A stretch of DNA of 64,000 nucleotides, taken from NCBI GenBank assembly GCA_029167225.1, contig JARFNK010000023.1, positions 1-64,000 of the forward strand. Direction: 5' to 3'. A program made the translations under genes and the position numbers. Below the pieces are notes generated by a model. That model worked only from the letters and a program-made list of their open reading frames with translations, had not been told where the DNA came from and made no database searches. Source of the DNA: Sphingobium arseniciresistens. Lineage in GTDB: Bacteria > Pseudomonadota > Alphaproteobacteria > Sphingomonadales > Sphingomonadaceae. Within the stretch, counting starts at the first letter, position 1; the number at the start of each line of letters is the position of its first letter. Of the stretch, positions 7,854 to 16,820 are shown piece after piece.

Positions 7854-9052
7854 GCCTGCGCTCCCGTCGCTTGTTGCTCCGCCTGCCAGGATTGCACGCT
7901 GTCACGGACGCTGTTGAACAGGTGGCGGCACAGGGCTTCCTGGGTCTGGAAATGGATATGTTTGAGCGCGCCGCTCGACAGCCCGCGCTGGCCGGCGGCG
8001 ATGACGGAGCGATCCTCCGCATGAATGTCCCGCGCGGTCGCCATCGCGAATTCGCGCGCAAAGCGTTCGCTGGCGGAGCCATCTTCGCCCACCCAATAGA
8101 GGCGGATGACGCCCCGTGAACGGGTCGCGGAGATCGGATAGACCACATGCGAGAAATGCTGGATGGGCGTTCCGAGCAGGAAGAAATTGGGGAACAGCGC
8201 GAAATATTCGCGGTCATACGGTCCGCCCACGATCCCGCGCGCCATCGCCGCCTGATATCCCTTGCCAAAGGCGAGGCCCTGCATCTCCTGGATATTCGGC
8301 TGCGGATTGGTCCAGATGCTCTGAGTCCTGTGCCGGTCATGAAATCCGTAGGCGAGCGGATAGCCGAAGGGGTTATCCTGGCTCAACGTCGCCTGGCCCG
8401 TGCGCGGATGGATGAAGCGCAGGTGATAATTTTCCTGGAAATTGTCGTAGGTCAGCTTCCAGTTGGCTTCGATGTCATAGACATATTCGGAGAAGGTCGT
8501 CGCCCTGGCGACCGGCAGCGTCTCCAGCTTTTCCGCCAGGTCGCCGAGCCATGCGCGCAGGGGCTGCGGATCGGCCGCGAAATTGATGAAGATGAGCCCG
8601 GCGCACACCTCCAACGCGATGGAGGGAAGGGCGCAGTCTGCCTTCGGGACATGGAACTGCCCGAAATCCGGTGCTGAGATCAGCGCGCCGTCGGTCCCGA
8701 ACGTCCAGCGATGATAGGGACAGCTGAACGTCGATTTTCGGCCCTGTTCTTTCTCGACAAGCTGGGTGCCCCGGTGCGTGCAGACATTGTGGAAGGCGCG
8801 GATCTCGCGATCCTTGCCGCGGACGATCAGCAGCGAGGCCTGCGCGAATTCCAGGTCGCGGCGGATGAAGCTGCCGGGCTCGGGCAGTTCGCAGATATGG
8901 CCGATCTGGATCCATTCGCGCAGGAAGATCGCCTTGCGCTCCTGCTCATACCATTGGGCATCATAATAGGGCGCCGCTGGGATGGGATCGGTTCCCAGGA
9001 ACCGGACATCTTCCGCTGTTACCTGTGTAAAGCCCTTGGTTGGCGCGTTCAT
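7850..9052 (-). CDS. Rieske non-heme iron oxygenase, alpha subunit type
   Basis: A 400-residue oxygenase. The N-terminal Rieske [2Fe-2S] domain has Cys91-x-His93 (CTHRG) and Cys111-x2-His114 (CPYHRW). The C-terminal catalytic domain has DNFQENYHLRFIH, giving Asp203 as electron bridge and His210/His215 as iron ligands; a later EDRSVIAAGQRGL supplies the likely Asp ligand. Such enzymes hydroxylate, dihydroxylate or demethylate aromatic and alicyclic substrates using electrons from a separate reductase. No reductase, ferredoxin or beta subunit is adjacent, so it must borrow partners. A small coupled gene and an SDR follow; a TetR gene lies 86 bp upstream in the same direction. Confidence 0.93.
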   Translation of the reverse strand: MNAPTKGFTQVTAEDVRFLGTDPIPAAPYYDAQWYEQERKAIFLREWIQIGHICELPEPGSFIRRDLEFAQASLLIVRGKDREIRAFHNVCTHRGTQLVEKEQGRKSTFSCPYHRWTFGTDGALISAPDFGQFHVPKADCALPSIALEVCAGLIFINFAADPQPLRAWLGDLAEKLETLPVARATTFSEYVYDIEANWKLTYDNFQENYHLRFIHPRTGQATLSQDNPFGYPLAYGFHDRHRTQSIWTNPQPNIQEMQGLAFGKGYQAAMARGIVGGPYDREYFALFPNFFLLGTPIQHFSHVVYPISATRSRGVIRLYWVGEDGSASERFAREFAMATARDIHAEDRSVIAAGQRGLSSGALKHIHFQTQEALCRHLFNSVRDSVQSWQAEQQATGAQA

Positions 9053-9072
9053 GCCGATCCCCTCGCTCCATC

Positions 9073-9092
9073 ATGTTCTGTGGATCGAACAT
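9073..9092. promoter_or_regulatory. Inverted repeat upstream of Rieske gene (candidate operator)
   Basis: ATGTTC-N8-GAACAT, a perfect 6+6 bp inverted repeat, 20 bp before the Rieske start, in the 86 bp gap between the TetR gene and the oxygenase. Position and length fit a TetR-family operator. Inference from symmetry only. Confidence 0.4.
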
Positions 9093-9138
9093 AGAAGCGC
9101 CAAGGTATTTTTTCAACAGATATGTAGAAATTTGATTG

Positions 9139-9720
9139 CTACAGGTCGAGCGTCCTCAACAACCTTTGTTGTTCGCGCCGAAAGCGTTCGATAATATCGG
9201 CATTCGACGCATCTGGGCTGACGGCTTTGCGGAAAATGCCGGGGCCGATGACCGATCCCGTGATCAGCATCGTGCAGAAAATCTCTGCGTCGATCTCGCT
9301 GCCCGTCACCTTTTGGCGGATGCTTTCCACCAGCGAGTCCCACAGGGGGTAGCTTTCCCGGATGTCGGTTCCGGCAAGGAAGTCGTCGGTCCAAAGGCGG
9401 ATCAGTTCGGGATTTTCCAGCACGAAGCGGGTGATGTGGTCGATGCGTTCGTCCTGCGATCCGGGGCCGGTGAACGCGGCGGTGAGCTGCTCGGACGACC
9501 AGTCTCGAACCGCCCGCAGCAAGTCTTCGCGGGTCTTGAAGTGATAATAAACGCTCGTGCGGTCGATGCCCGTGGCGCGGGCCAGTTCCGCGATTGAAAG
9601 CGCGCTGGCCCCTTGTTCGGAGATCAACCGCACAGCGGTCTCGATCAAGGCCTTGTGGGTGTCTTCATATCCGCGGTTGCGTCGCCGCGTGCCTTGATCA
9701 TGTGCCATGATGGTGTTCAT
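9139..9720 (-). CDS. TetR-family transcriptional regulator
   Basis: A 193-residue TetR protein: the N-terminal helix-turn-helix spans ASALSIAELARATGIDRTSVYYHFKTREDLLRAV in two parts, followed by a ligand-binding helical domain. It lies directly upstream of the Rieske/small protein/SDR genes in the same direction, so a local repressor role and the operator at 9073 are reasonable. Start 9720 (MNTIMAHD) or 9708 (MAHD) cannot be separated by ribosome-site strength. The promoter would lie in the 330 bp shared with the TonB receptor. Confidence 0.9.
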   Translation of the reverse strand: MNTIMAHDQGTRRRNRGYEDTHKALIETAVRLISEQGASALSIAELARATGIDRTSVYYHFKTREDLLRAVRDWSSEQLTAAFTGPGSQDERIDHITRFVLENPELIRLWTDDFLAGTDIRESYPLWDSLVESIRQKVTGSEIDAEIFCTMLITGSVIGPGIFRKAVSPDASNADIIERFRREQQRLLRTLDL

Positions 9721-10050
9721 GCCCCAGCCGCCACGGCATTACCATGTGTCTGAGCGACATTCTGTGTAAAATCGGTGGGAAGGGTTTGTCTTCTCTCCCG
9801 GAGTAAACTGTCTGATATTGTGCGAGGGCGTGAAGGGCGCGGTCGCTGAATTGTCATGCCAATCGTCGTCGCGGTAAATCGCTGCCACGGGGTAGAATCG
9901 TGACAGCGATATATGTTCCCGGGCTCGGCTTCCGGGCTTCTCGTCTGTACTTAATCAGGCATAACAATGCGCAAGAAAAAGCAAAAATGATGTCCGCGCA
10001 AGCATCGGCACCTGATCCGCTGCAGCGCCTATTTGGGGAGGATTTCTTCA
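9721..10050. other. Intergenic region between TetR and TonB receptor
   Basis: 330 bp of divergent upstream sequence with no convincing gene. It must contain the promoters of the TetR gene and the TonB receptor. It is slightly AT-richer near 9950-10000 (AAAAAGCAAAAATG). GGGGAGG at 10035-10041 is the receptor ribosome site. I see no clear -35/-10 pair or strong palindrome. Confidence 0.5.
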
Positions 10051-12456
10051 GTGAAAATCAAAACAGCATATTATTGCGTAGGGGCCAGCATTGCTGCGCT
10101 GACGGCCACGACGCAGGCCATGGCGCAGGAAGCGCAGGATGGCTTTGATGCTCCGGCCATCATCGTTCAGGCGCGCCGCCGCGAAGAAGACGTGCAGGAT
10201 GTGCCTGCCGTCATCAACGCCGTCACGGCCCAGGCGATCGGCGATCTCAACCTGCGCGAGTTTACCGACGTCAAGACGCTGGCGCCGGGTCTCGACCTGA
10301 CGACCAATGCTAACGGCATCGGCGGCAATGCGCGTCTGCGCGGCGTCAACTTCGATGCCAATGCCAGCGGCAACAACGGCACTGTGGAATTCTATTTCAA
10401 CGACGCGCCGCTTTCGCCGGGTGCGGTGCTGCAGCAGATGTACGACATCGGCCAGATCGAAATCCAGCGTGGCCCTCAGGGAACGCTGCGCGGCCGCGCC
10501 TCTCCGTCGGGTTCCATCACGATCACCACGCGCAAGCCGGACCTGAACGAGTTTGGGGGTTTCGTGGACCTGACGGGCAATGATATCGGTACGCTGAACT
10601 TCAAGGGCGGTCTCAACATCCCTGTCATCGAGGGCATCGCCGGCATCCGCGTTTCCGGCCTGTGGGACGAGAATGAAGCTGATCGCGTTCGTCCGATCAC
10701 CGGTGGCGAGGCGCCGCATTCCCGCACCAAGAGCGGCCGTATCGTTGGCTTGATCGAGCCCGCCGACTGGGTGCGTCTGGAAGGTACCTATCAATATATG
10801 GACCGTTATGCGCGGACCTATGACCAGGCGATTTCGTTCAGCGAGGTCAATCCGGCGGCGCCGGCCAGCCCCGTGCTGATCAGGGCCAAGGATCGCCTGT
10901 CGATCCAGGAAGAGCCGCGGGACATCAACCAGCGCTTCGATATCTATAACTGGCGTGCCGAATTTGCCGCTGCCGGGCAGAGGCTGATCTATCAGGGGCA
11001 GCATTCCAAGCAGAAGTTCCTGACGACAGACAATGTCGATGACGGCAATTTCTTCATCGGCCGCGACGTCAATCAGATTACGGACACCGTTGCCAAGGGC
11101 ACCTCGCATGAAGTCCGCTTGCAGAATGAAGAGCGGGTTTTTGATATCTTCGACTATGTCGTCGGCTTCTTCGACAGCAAGCTTAATCCGCCGACATTCC
11201 TGACATCGCCGACGATCGTTCGTCTGCCCACCGCTTTCGGCGGCGGCATCGCGTCGATCGTGCAGACCAATGTGGCCCGTACCGGCAGGGCGCATGAGCA
11301 GTCCTATTTCGGCAACCTGACCGCACATTTCGGCGCGGCCGAAATTTCGGGCGGCGTCCGCCAGATATCGTACAAGTCACGCAACTTCCTGGCGGTGAAC
11401 GGCAATACGATCGCGGCCGATACGCAGGATGTGGATAAGCTCATCTACAGCGGTTCGGTCAAATATAACGTGACGCCGAACATCCTGATCTATGCTGCAA
11501 CGGGCAGTTCCTTTCGTCCCGGCATCAACGTGGTGGGCGATTTCAGCATCGCTCAGTCGGCGCTTGAACGGTCGTTCCTCAACCTGCCGCCGGAAACATC
11601 GAAATCCTATGAAGTGGGCGTGAAGACGACGCTGATGGATGGCCGGATGCGGTTCAACCTCACCGGTTATCATCAGAAGTATAAGAACTTCCCATTCCGC
11701 GTTCCGAACAACGGCGTCTACTATGTGAACACTGTTGCTGTCCGCAATGCCGCCGGCGCGGTTACGGGTACGGCGCAGCAGGTCTCGTCCTTCAACTTTG
11801 TGGGCGCTGTGCCGGTCGAAGTGAACGGTGTCGAGGCGGAGTGGCTGTTCGATGTCACCCATGCCTGGAATATCGGCGTGACCACCAGCTATTCGCTGGG
11901 CAAGATCAAGAATGGCAACATTCCCTGTAACGATCTGAACAGTGATGGCGTGCCCGACGCCGTGGGCTCTGCGCCTACGCTCGCGCAGCTTCAGGCGGCG
12001 GTCGGCGCAAACAACCTTTCGTCCTGCGCCGTGTCGCAGCGCGCGGCGTTCCTGCCGCCACTCACCGCCACCGTGCAGAGCGAGTACAAGCTAGCCGTTT
12101 CCAGCAAGGTCGACGGGTTCGTTCGCGGCCTGCTGAACTATAGCGGCAAGTCGCAGGGCGATCCTTCGAACAACTTCGACGATGTCGGTGCCTTCGCCCT
12201 ACTCAACATGTACGCGGGTATCCGCGCACCCGATGGTGGCTGGGAAGTGTCGCTGTTCGCCAAGAACATCTTCGACACGACGAAGGTGCTGACGCGGACG
12301 ACGCCTCTGTTCACCGCCTATCAGCAGATCACCGGCTTTACGGCCACGGGCGCCACGACGGCTGCGGCGACCTACACCAGCCCCTATACCGGCGCCACGG
12401 TTACGCCGCCGCGGGAAATTGGCCTCAACGTGCGCTTCTTCTTCGGTTCGCGCTGA
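10051..12456 (+). CDS. TonB-dependent outer-membrane receptor
   Basis: An 801-residue outer-membrane receptor. The GTG at 10051 is preferred over an upstream TTG (10033) because GGGGAGG sits just before it and it gives a clean signal peptide (KIKTAYYCVG...ALTATTQAMA) with cleavage after Ala25. A TonB-box-like IIVQARRREED follows, then the plug domain (about 45-180: RGPQGTLRGRASPSGSI) and the beta-barrel ending LNVRFFFGSR. In sphingomonads such receptors are often found inside degradation clusters and import bulky hydrophobic or sugar substrates rather than siderophores. With no iron-uptake genes here, a role in substrate uptake is likely but unproven. A hairpin follows the stop codon. Confidence 0.93.
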   Translation: MKIKTAYYCVGASIAALTATTQAMAQEAQDGFDAPAIIVQARRREEDVQDVPAVINAVTAQAIGDLNLREFTDVKTLAPGLDLTTNANGIGGNARLRGVNFDANASGNNGTVEFYFNDAPLSPGAVLQQMYDIGQIEIQRGPQGTLRGRASPSGSITITTRKPDLNEFGGFVDLTGNDIGTLNFKGGLNIPVIEGIAGIRVSGLWDENEADRVRPITGGEAPHSRTKSGRIVGLIEPADWVRLEGTYQYMDRYARTYDQAISFSEVNPAAPASPVLIRAKDRLSIQEEPRDINQRFDIYNWRAEFAAAGQRLIYQGQHSKQKFLTTDNVDDGNFFIGRDVNQITDTVAKGTSHEVRLQNEERVFDIFDYVVGFFDSKLNPPTFLTSPTIVRLPTAFGGGIASIVQTNVARTGRAHEQSYFGNLTAHFGAAEISGGVRQISYKSRNFLAVNGNTIAADTQDVDKLIYSGSVKYNVTPNILIYAATGSSFRPGINVVGDFSIAQSALERSFLNLPPETSKSYEVGVKTTLMDGRMRFNLTGYHQKYKNFPFRVPNNGVYYVNTVAVRNAAGAVTGTAQQVSSFNFVGAVPVEVNGVEAEWLFDVTHAWNIGVTTSYSLGKIKNGNIPCNDLNSDGVPDAVGSAPTLAQLQAAVGANNLSSCAVSQRAAFLPPLTATVQSEYKLAVSSKVDGFVRGLLNYSGKSQGDPSNNFDDVGAFALLNMYAGIRAPDGGWEVSLFAKNIFDTTKVLTRTTPLFTAYQQITGFTATGATTAAATYTSPYTGATVTPPREIGLNVRFFFGSR

Positions 12457-12484
12457 TCGCCAACGCCTTATCCATGAAGGTGGG

Positions 12485-12520
12485 AGAGGGCCGGGTGGCG
12501 ATTGCGCTGCCCGGCCTTCT
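12485..12520 (+). terminator. Terminator-like hairpin after TonB receptor
   Basis: AGAGGGCCGGG pairs with CCCGGCCTTCT (one G-U), an 11 bp stem with a 14 nt loop, 28 bp after the receptor stop. Only short T-runs follow, so efficiency is uncertain. Confidence 0.5.
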
Positions 12521-12653
12521 GCCGTTTCTGGGCGAGGTTTTATCTGCAATCCTTCGCGGGAGCGATGAACGCATCGCCACCGCGAGACCAGCAAGCCGGC
12601 TTATTGACTATCACGGCAGGGCGCGCAGGGATGTCGTTGGATCGGCATTGCCG

Positions 12654-12716
12654 GCTGTCTGATGCGCTTGCCTGATAGACAGCAGTGATGTTGATACGTG
12701 CTGTCACTTTGGTGAC
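12654..12716. promoter_or_regulatory. Symmetrical elements upstream of TetR gene
   Basis: The 324 bp gap 12457-12780 holds, after the receptor terminator, GCTGTCT (12654) with AGACAGC (12677), a 7 bp inverted repeat with 16 bp spacing, and GTCAC-TTTG-GTGAC (12703-12716). The second lies about 65 bp before the TetR start and could be an autoregulatory operator. No gene is seen in this gap. Confidence 0.35.
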
Positions 12717-12780
12717 GACCCTCCCGCCTGCCGATATGCGCGGCGATGCGGGTCATGACAGATAATTGAAGGACGGCACG

Positions 12781-13467
12781 ATGACGGAACCACGGAAAAG
12801 GCGATCGAGAGACCCCGCCGCGACACGCGAGGCGATCCTGGAGGCGGCGCGGACGCTGCTTGCCAAGGACGGCCCCGAAGGGATCAGCCTTTCCGAAGTC
12901 GCGCATCTGGCGGGGGTCAATCGCGGCACGGCCTACCAGCATTTCGAAACGCGCGAGAAATTGATCGAGGCGACGGCCGACTGGGTGTCGGACAAGATGT
13001 TCCGCGCGGTCTTCGGCGATCCCGCGACGATCGGTGAACGCCGCGTGGAGCAGGTGGACATCGCGGACACGACGGACCGATTGACCAATTTCGCGATGGA
13101 AAATCCCGAGCTGTGCCGGATCTGGCTGTTGCAATTGCTCTCCTCGTCGGACCCGATGGCGGACCCCTTCTGGCGGGAATATGAAGGCTCGTTGCAACGT
13201 TTTGCCGACAGCGACCTGTCCGAAGATGGCGTGGACGCGGAAGTCCTGTCGGTGTTGATGCTCGCCGGGGCGTTCCTGTGGCCGGTGTGGGCGCAGTCAC
13301 ACGCGCGTAGCGAAGAGGAGCGATCGGGACTTGCCCGCCGTCTCGCCCAGGAATGTCTGCGCCTGTGCATGTTCGGCTCCATGCGCAGCGAGCGCTTTCC
13401 CGAAATTGCGCGGCGGCTCGGCGAAACAGTCGGTGCGCCCGTGCGGGTGCGGACGGGAAGAGCGTGA
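12781..13467 (+). CDS. TetR-family transcriptional regulator
   Basis: A 228-residue TetR protein. The DNA-binding domain is near residues 15-60 (REAILEAARTLLAKDG, SLSEVAHLAGVNRGTAYQHF). The ligand domain contains a hydrophobic stretch (VLMLAGAFLWPVWAQ). ATG 12781 follows AAGGACGG; an in-frame TTG at 12766 is less likely. It precedes acuI and the ligase/SnoaL/SDR operon in the same direction by 102 bp, so it may control those genes or the TonB receptor upstream. Ligand unknown. Confidence 0.9.
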   Translation: MTEPRKRRSRDPAATREAILEAARTLLAKDGPEGISLSEVAHLAGVNRGTAYQHFETREKLIEATADWVSDKMFRAVFGDPATIGERRVEQVDIADTTDRLTNFAMENPELCRIWLLQLLSSSDPMADPFWREYEGSLQRFADSDLSEDGVDAEVLSVLMLAGAFLWPVWAQSHARSEEERSGLARRLAQECLRLCMFGSMRSERFPEIARRLGETVGAPVRVRTGRA

Positions 13468-13569
13468 TGTCATGACGACATGCTCTGTTCCTCCCTCAAC
13501 CCGTGTCAGTCCCAGGCTCAATGCTTGTGCCGAAATTTCCATCCTGATTGTCCGAAAGGGAAGAACATC

Positions 13570-14553
13570 ATGTTTTCTGCCATTCTGATCGAAAAAACCG
13601 ACGAGAAGCAGACCGTCTCGATCGCCAAGGTCGATGAGTCGCAACTGCCCGAGGGCGATGTCACCATCGACGTCGAATATTCGACGCTCAACTACAAGGA
13701 TGGGCTGGCCATCACCGGCAAGTCCCCGGTAGTCCGCAAGTTCCCGATGGTACCGGGCATCGACCTGGTCGGCACGGTCCGCGAAACGAGCCATGCGGAC
13801 TGGAAGGCCGGCGACAAGGTCGTGCTGAACGGCTGGGGTGTCGGCGAAGGGCATTGGGGCGGGCTGTCGCAGGTTGCGCGGTTGAAGGGCGACTGGCTGG
13901 TGCCGCTGCCTTCCGCCTTCACGCCGAAGCAGGCGATGGCGATCGGCACCGCCGGCTACACAGCGGCGCTGTGTGTCGAAGCGCTCGTCAACGCCGGGAT
14001 CAAGCCCGAGCAGGGCGAAGTGCTGGTGACGGGTGCGACGGGCGGCGTGGGCAGCGTCGCGGTGGCCCTGCTCAAGAAGCTCGGCTTCACCGTGGTCGGC
14101 TCCACCGGGAAGGCGACCGAGGGCGACTATCTGAAGCAGCTGGGCGCTGACTCGTTCATCGACCGGGCGGAGCTCTCCGAAAAGGGCAAGCCGCTGCAGA
14201 AGGAGCGCTGGGCCGGCGTCGTTGACTCAGTGGGCAGCTTCACGCTCGCCAATGCCTGCGCCCAGACCCGCTATGGCGGCGCCGTGGCGGCCTGCGGTCT
14301 GGCGCAGGGCGCGGATTTCCCGGCGACGGTCATGCCCTTCATCCTGCGCGGCGTGCGCCTGCTCGGCGTGGATAGCGTGATGGCGCCCAAGGCCAAGCGC
14401 CTGGCGGCCTGGGAAAGGCTCGCGCGCGATCTCGATCCCTCGCTGCTCGAAGTGATCGCGCATGAGATCAGCCTGGGCGAGGCGGTCGCCGCAGCATCGG
14501 ACCTGCTGGACGGCAAGGTACGCGGTCGCGTTATCGTGGACGTCAATCGCTGA
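13570..14553 (+). CDS. acuI: AcuI/YhdH-family NADPH-dependent acrylyl-CoA reductase-like MDR
   Basis: A 327-residue zinc-free medium-chain reductase. It has the YhdH/AcuI family features [14 protein letters not shown] near the start, [20 protein letters not shown] and the NADPH-binding [13 protein letters not shown] near residue 160, and ends with [11 protein letters not shown]. AcuI reduces acrylyl-CoA to propionyl-CoA and detoxifies this electrophile; orthologues are about 325-330 residues, as here. In this setting it could handle alpha,beta-unsaturated CoA products of side-chain breakdown. The start at 13570 follows GGGAAGAACATC. It is separated from the following ligase by a 69 bp gap with a strong hairpin. 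Confidence 0.85.
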   Translation: MFSAILIEKTDEKQTVSIAKVDESQLPEGDVTIDVEYSTLNYKDGLAITGKSPVVRKFPMVPGIDLVGTVRETSHADWKAGDKVVLNGWGVGEGHWGGLSQVARLKGDWLVPLPSAFTPKQAMAIGTAGYTAALCVEALVNAGIKPEQGEVLVTGATGGVGSVAVALLKKLGFTVVGSTGKATEGDYLKQLGADSFIDRAELSEKGKPLQKERWAGVVDSVGSFTLANACAQTRYGGAVAACGLAQGADFPATVMPFILRGVRLLGVDSVMAPKAKRLAAWERLARDLDPSLLEVIAHEISLGEAVAAASDLLDGKVRGRVIVDVNR

Positions 14554-14569
14554 TCGCGGACCGGAAACA

Positions 14570-14594
14570 GCGGCAGCCGATTTCGGGCTGCCGC
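14570..14594 (+). terminator. Hairpin between acuI-like gene and CoA ligase
   Basis: GCGGCAGCC pairs perfectly with GGCTGCCGC across a 7 nt loop (GATTTCG), in the gap after the acuI-like gene. It is followed by GGCGTGAAAG rather than T-run, so it may be a partial terminator or processing site that sets different levels for the two genes. Confidence 0.5.
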
Positions 14595-14622
14595 CGGCGT
14601 GAAAGCAGGAGCAGGACGAGGC

Positions 14623-16305
14623 ATGTCGACTAGGCCGATTTCCATCGTTGCAGGGCCGCCACTCTCGGAAGAGCCGGGCCTTGGCACGCTGACCCTGAGC
14701 GGGTGGCTGCGTGAGGTGACGCAGGGCTTTGGCGGGCGCGAAGCGCTGGTCATGCATGAGCCGGGCGGCGTGACGCGCTGGACCTATGATGAACTATGGG
14801 CACGCGCTAATGCGGTCGCACGGGCGCTTATCGCCTGCGGCGTGGGCAAGGGCACGCGCGTTGGCGTGCTCATGACCAACCGGCCGGAATTTCTTGCGGC
14901 GGTGTTCGGCACGGCGCTGGCGGGCGGTGTAGCGGCGACCCTGTCCACCTTCTCGACCCAGGCTGAGCTCGACCATCTGCTCCAGTCTTCCGCCTGCACG
15001 GTGCTGCTGATGGAACGCAAAGTGCTCAAGAAGGACTTCGCGGAGATGGTTGCGCAATTGGAGCCCGCCATCGCCGATGCTGCGCCGGGCGCGCTTTCCT
15101 CCGTCAAATTCCCGTTCCTGCGTCATGTCGCCAGCATCGGCGGCGGCACGGGTGCGATCGAGGATTGGGACAGTTTTCTGGCGCGCGGGGAAGGCGTGGC
15201 GCAGGCCATCGTCGACGCGACCGCTGCGACGGTGATGCCCGCCGATCCGGGCGTGCTGTTCTTCTCTTCCGGCTCCACCGCCAAGCCCAAGGGCATATTG
15301 AGCATGCATCGCGGCGTGACGCTGCAGCTCTGGCGCTGGCGGCGCTTTCTGTCCGCGAAGGACGATGCGCGGGCGTGGTCGGCGAACGGCTTCTTCTGGT
15401 CGGGCAATTTCGCGATGGCGATCGGCGGGGCGCTGTCGGCGGGGGGCAGCCTGATCCTGCAGGCGACCTTCCAGCCTGAAGAGGCGATGGCGCTGATGGA
15501 GAAGGAAAAGGCGACCATGGCCTTCGCCTGGCCGCATCAATGGGCGCAGCTGGAAGCCGCTGCCAACTGGAACGATGTGGATGTCTCGTCGCTCTATTAT
15601 GTCGGCCAGCATACGCCGCTCGGGCGTCATCCGACCGTCAAGACCGACTGGCACGAGCCGATGGCGGCCTATGGCAATACCGAGACTTTCACGATCAGCG
15701 CGATCTTCGACGCTGATACGCCGCTGGAGAAGATCGGCGGCAGCCATGGCGCGCCGCTGCCGGGCAATGTCTTCAAGATCCTGGACCCCTTGACGGGCGA
15801 GGTCGTGCCGCTAGGCGAGCGCGGCGAGATTGCCGTAAAGGGGCCGACGCTGATGCTCGGCTATATCGGCATTCCGCTCGACGAGAGCGTGGATGGCGAA
15901 GGCTTTTTCCGCACGGGCGATGGCGGCTGGTTTGATGAGGAAGGGCGGCTGCACTGGGAAGGGCGGCTCAACGACATCATCAAGACCGGCGGCGCCAATG
16001 TTTCTCCGGTGGAGATCGACGCGATCATCAAATCCTGCCCAGGGGTGAAGGTCACGCAGACCGTGGGCGTGCCGCACGAGACCCTGGGCGAATTGGTCGT
16101 GACCTGCATCGTGCCGCATGAAGGGACGGCGCTGGATCAGGAGCAGATCCGCGGCTTCGCCAAGGACCAGCTCGCCAGCTACAAGGTGCCGCGCCGGGTG
16201 CTTTTCTTCAGCGAGGATGATCTGCAACTGACAGGCAGCGCAAAGATCAAGACTGCGGACTTGAAGCAGCTGGTTGTCAAGCGTCTTGAATTGGAAGCCA
16301 AGTGA
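14623..16305 (+). CDS. Class I adenylate-forming acyl-CoA ligase
   Basis: A 560-residue ATP-dependent CoA ligase. Motifs in order: P-loop SSGSTAKPKG near residue 210, YGNTETF, the FRTGDGGWFDEEGRLHWEGR hinge region, NDIIKTGGANVSPVEID, and the C-terminal lysine in TGSAKIKTADLK. It would activate a carboxylic acid to its CoA thioester in the cytosol. ATG 14623 has GGAGCAGGACGAGG upstream and is preferred to the GTG at 14599. Its stop overlaps the following SnoaL-like gene if that uses GTG 16302, so it heads an operon of ligase, SnoaL, SDR, SnoaL and hydrolase. Substrate unknown. Confidence 0.92.
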   Translation: MSTRPISIVAGPPLSEEPGLGTLTLSGWLREVTQGFGGREALVMHEPGGVTRWTYDELWARANAVARALIACGVGKGTRVGVLMTNRPEFLAAVFGTALAGGVAATLSTFSTQAELDHLLQSSACTVLLMERKVLKKDFAEMVAQLEPAIADAAPGALSSVKFPFLRHVASIGGGTGAIEDWDSFLARGEGVAQAIVDATAATVMPADPGVLFFSSGSTAKPKGILSMHRGVTLQLWRWRRFLSAKDDARAWSANGFFWSGNFAMAIGGALSAGGSLILQATFQPEEAMALMEKEKATMAFAWPHQWAQLEAAANWNDVDVSSLYYVGQHTPLGRHPTVKTDWHEPMAAYGNTETFTISAIFDADTPLEKIGGSHGAPLPGNVFKILDPLTGEVVPLGERGEIAVKGPTLMLGYIGIPLDESVDGEGFFRTGDGGWFDEEGRLHWEGRLNDIIKTGGANVSPVEIDAIIKSCPGVKVTQTVGVPHETLGELVVTCIVPHEGTALDQEQIRGFAKDQLASYKVPRRVLFFSEDDLQLTGSAKIKTADLKQLVVKRLELEAK

Positions 16306-16307
16306 CC

Positions 16308-16715
16308 ATGATCGCCGACCATGCGTTGGCCATCGCCAACCTGAAGGCCCGCTACTGTGCGGCGGCAGACCTTGCCGCCAGCGACACAGAGGCGGCGCGC
16401 GCGATGATGGGGGAGCTGTTTACCGATGATTTCGTTGGGGATTATGGCTTCGATCCGCTGAACGGACCCAGCGCCATCATCGACTTCCTGTGTACGATGA
16501 TTGGTGGGAACAGCCAATGGGCGGTCCACATGCTGCATTCGCCGCGCATCGAGGTGGGGGAGACGATGGCGACAGGCGACTGGACGGTGCTGGTTCACCT
16601 CAAGCGGCGGGGCGCGGGGAATGTGGACGTCGTGCTGGGCCGTTATCGCGATCAGTTCCGTCTGACGTCGCAGGGGTGGAAGATCGAGAAAGTGGCATTC
16701 ACGCGCGCCGAATAA
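16308..16715 (+). CDS. SnoaL/NTF2-like protein (first copy)
   Basis: A 135-residue protein of the NTF2/SnoaL fold: an N-terminal helix pair (ALAIANLKARYCAAADLAASD), a cone-closing region with FTDDFVGDYGF, and the central sheet (WAVHMLHSPRIEV, DWTVLVHLKRR, RYRDQFRL). Members include ketosteroid isomerases, hydratases and many proteins of unknown role. GTG 16302 overlaps the ligase stop; ATG 16308 is equally possible. A similar gene lies at 17582 after the SDR, so the operon carries two such proteins, which may form a pair or act on successive intermediates. Confidence 0.82.
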   Translation: MIADHALAIANLKARYCAAADLAASDTEAARAMMGELFTDDFVGDYGFDPLNGPSAIIDFLCTMIGGNSQWAVHMLHSPRIEVGETMATGDWTVLVHLKRRGAGNVDVVLGRYRDQFRLTSQGWKIEKVAFTRAE

Positions 16716-16738
16716 CAGGTTCCAGAGAGAACCGTGAT

Positions 16739-16768
16739 TTGACTTAAGTTTCAGGTTTTTCGCATTTT
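16739..16768 (+). promoter_or_regulatory. Weak candidate promoter before SDR
   Basis: TTGACT (16739-16744) and CATTTT (16763-16768) are 18 nt apart in the AT-rich part of the 105 bp gap before the SDR at 16821. It could be an internal promoter of the operon. Match to consensus is modest. Confidence 0.25.
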
Positions 16769-16820
16769 CGAAGCCACAGGTGATGAACCGGCTGCTAAGA
16801 TGCTCTGGAGGAGAGGTGCC

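Noticed and set aside
12474-12662. Small open frame between TonB receptor and TetR genes
   Set aside because: It runs through the receptor terminator hairpin and has no ribosome site or homology that I recognise.
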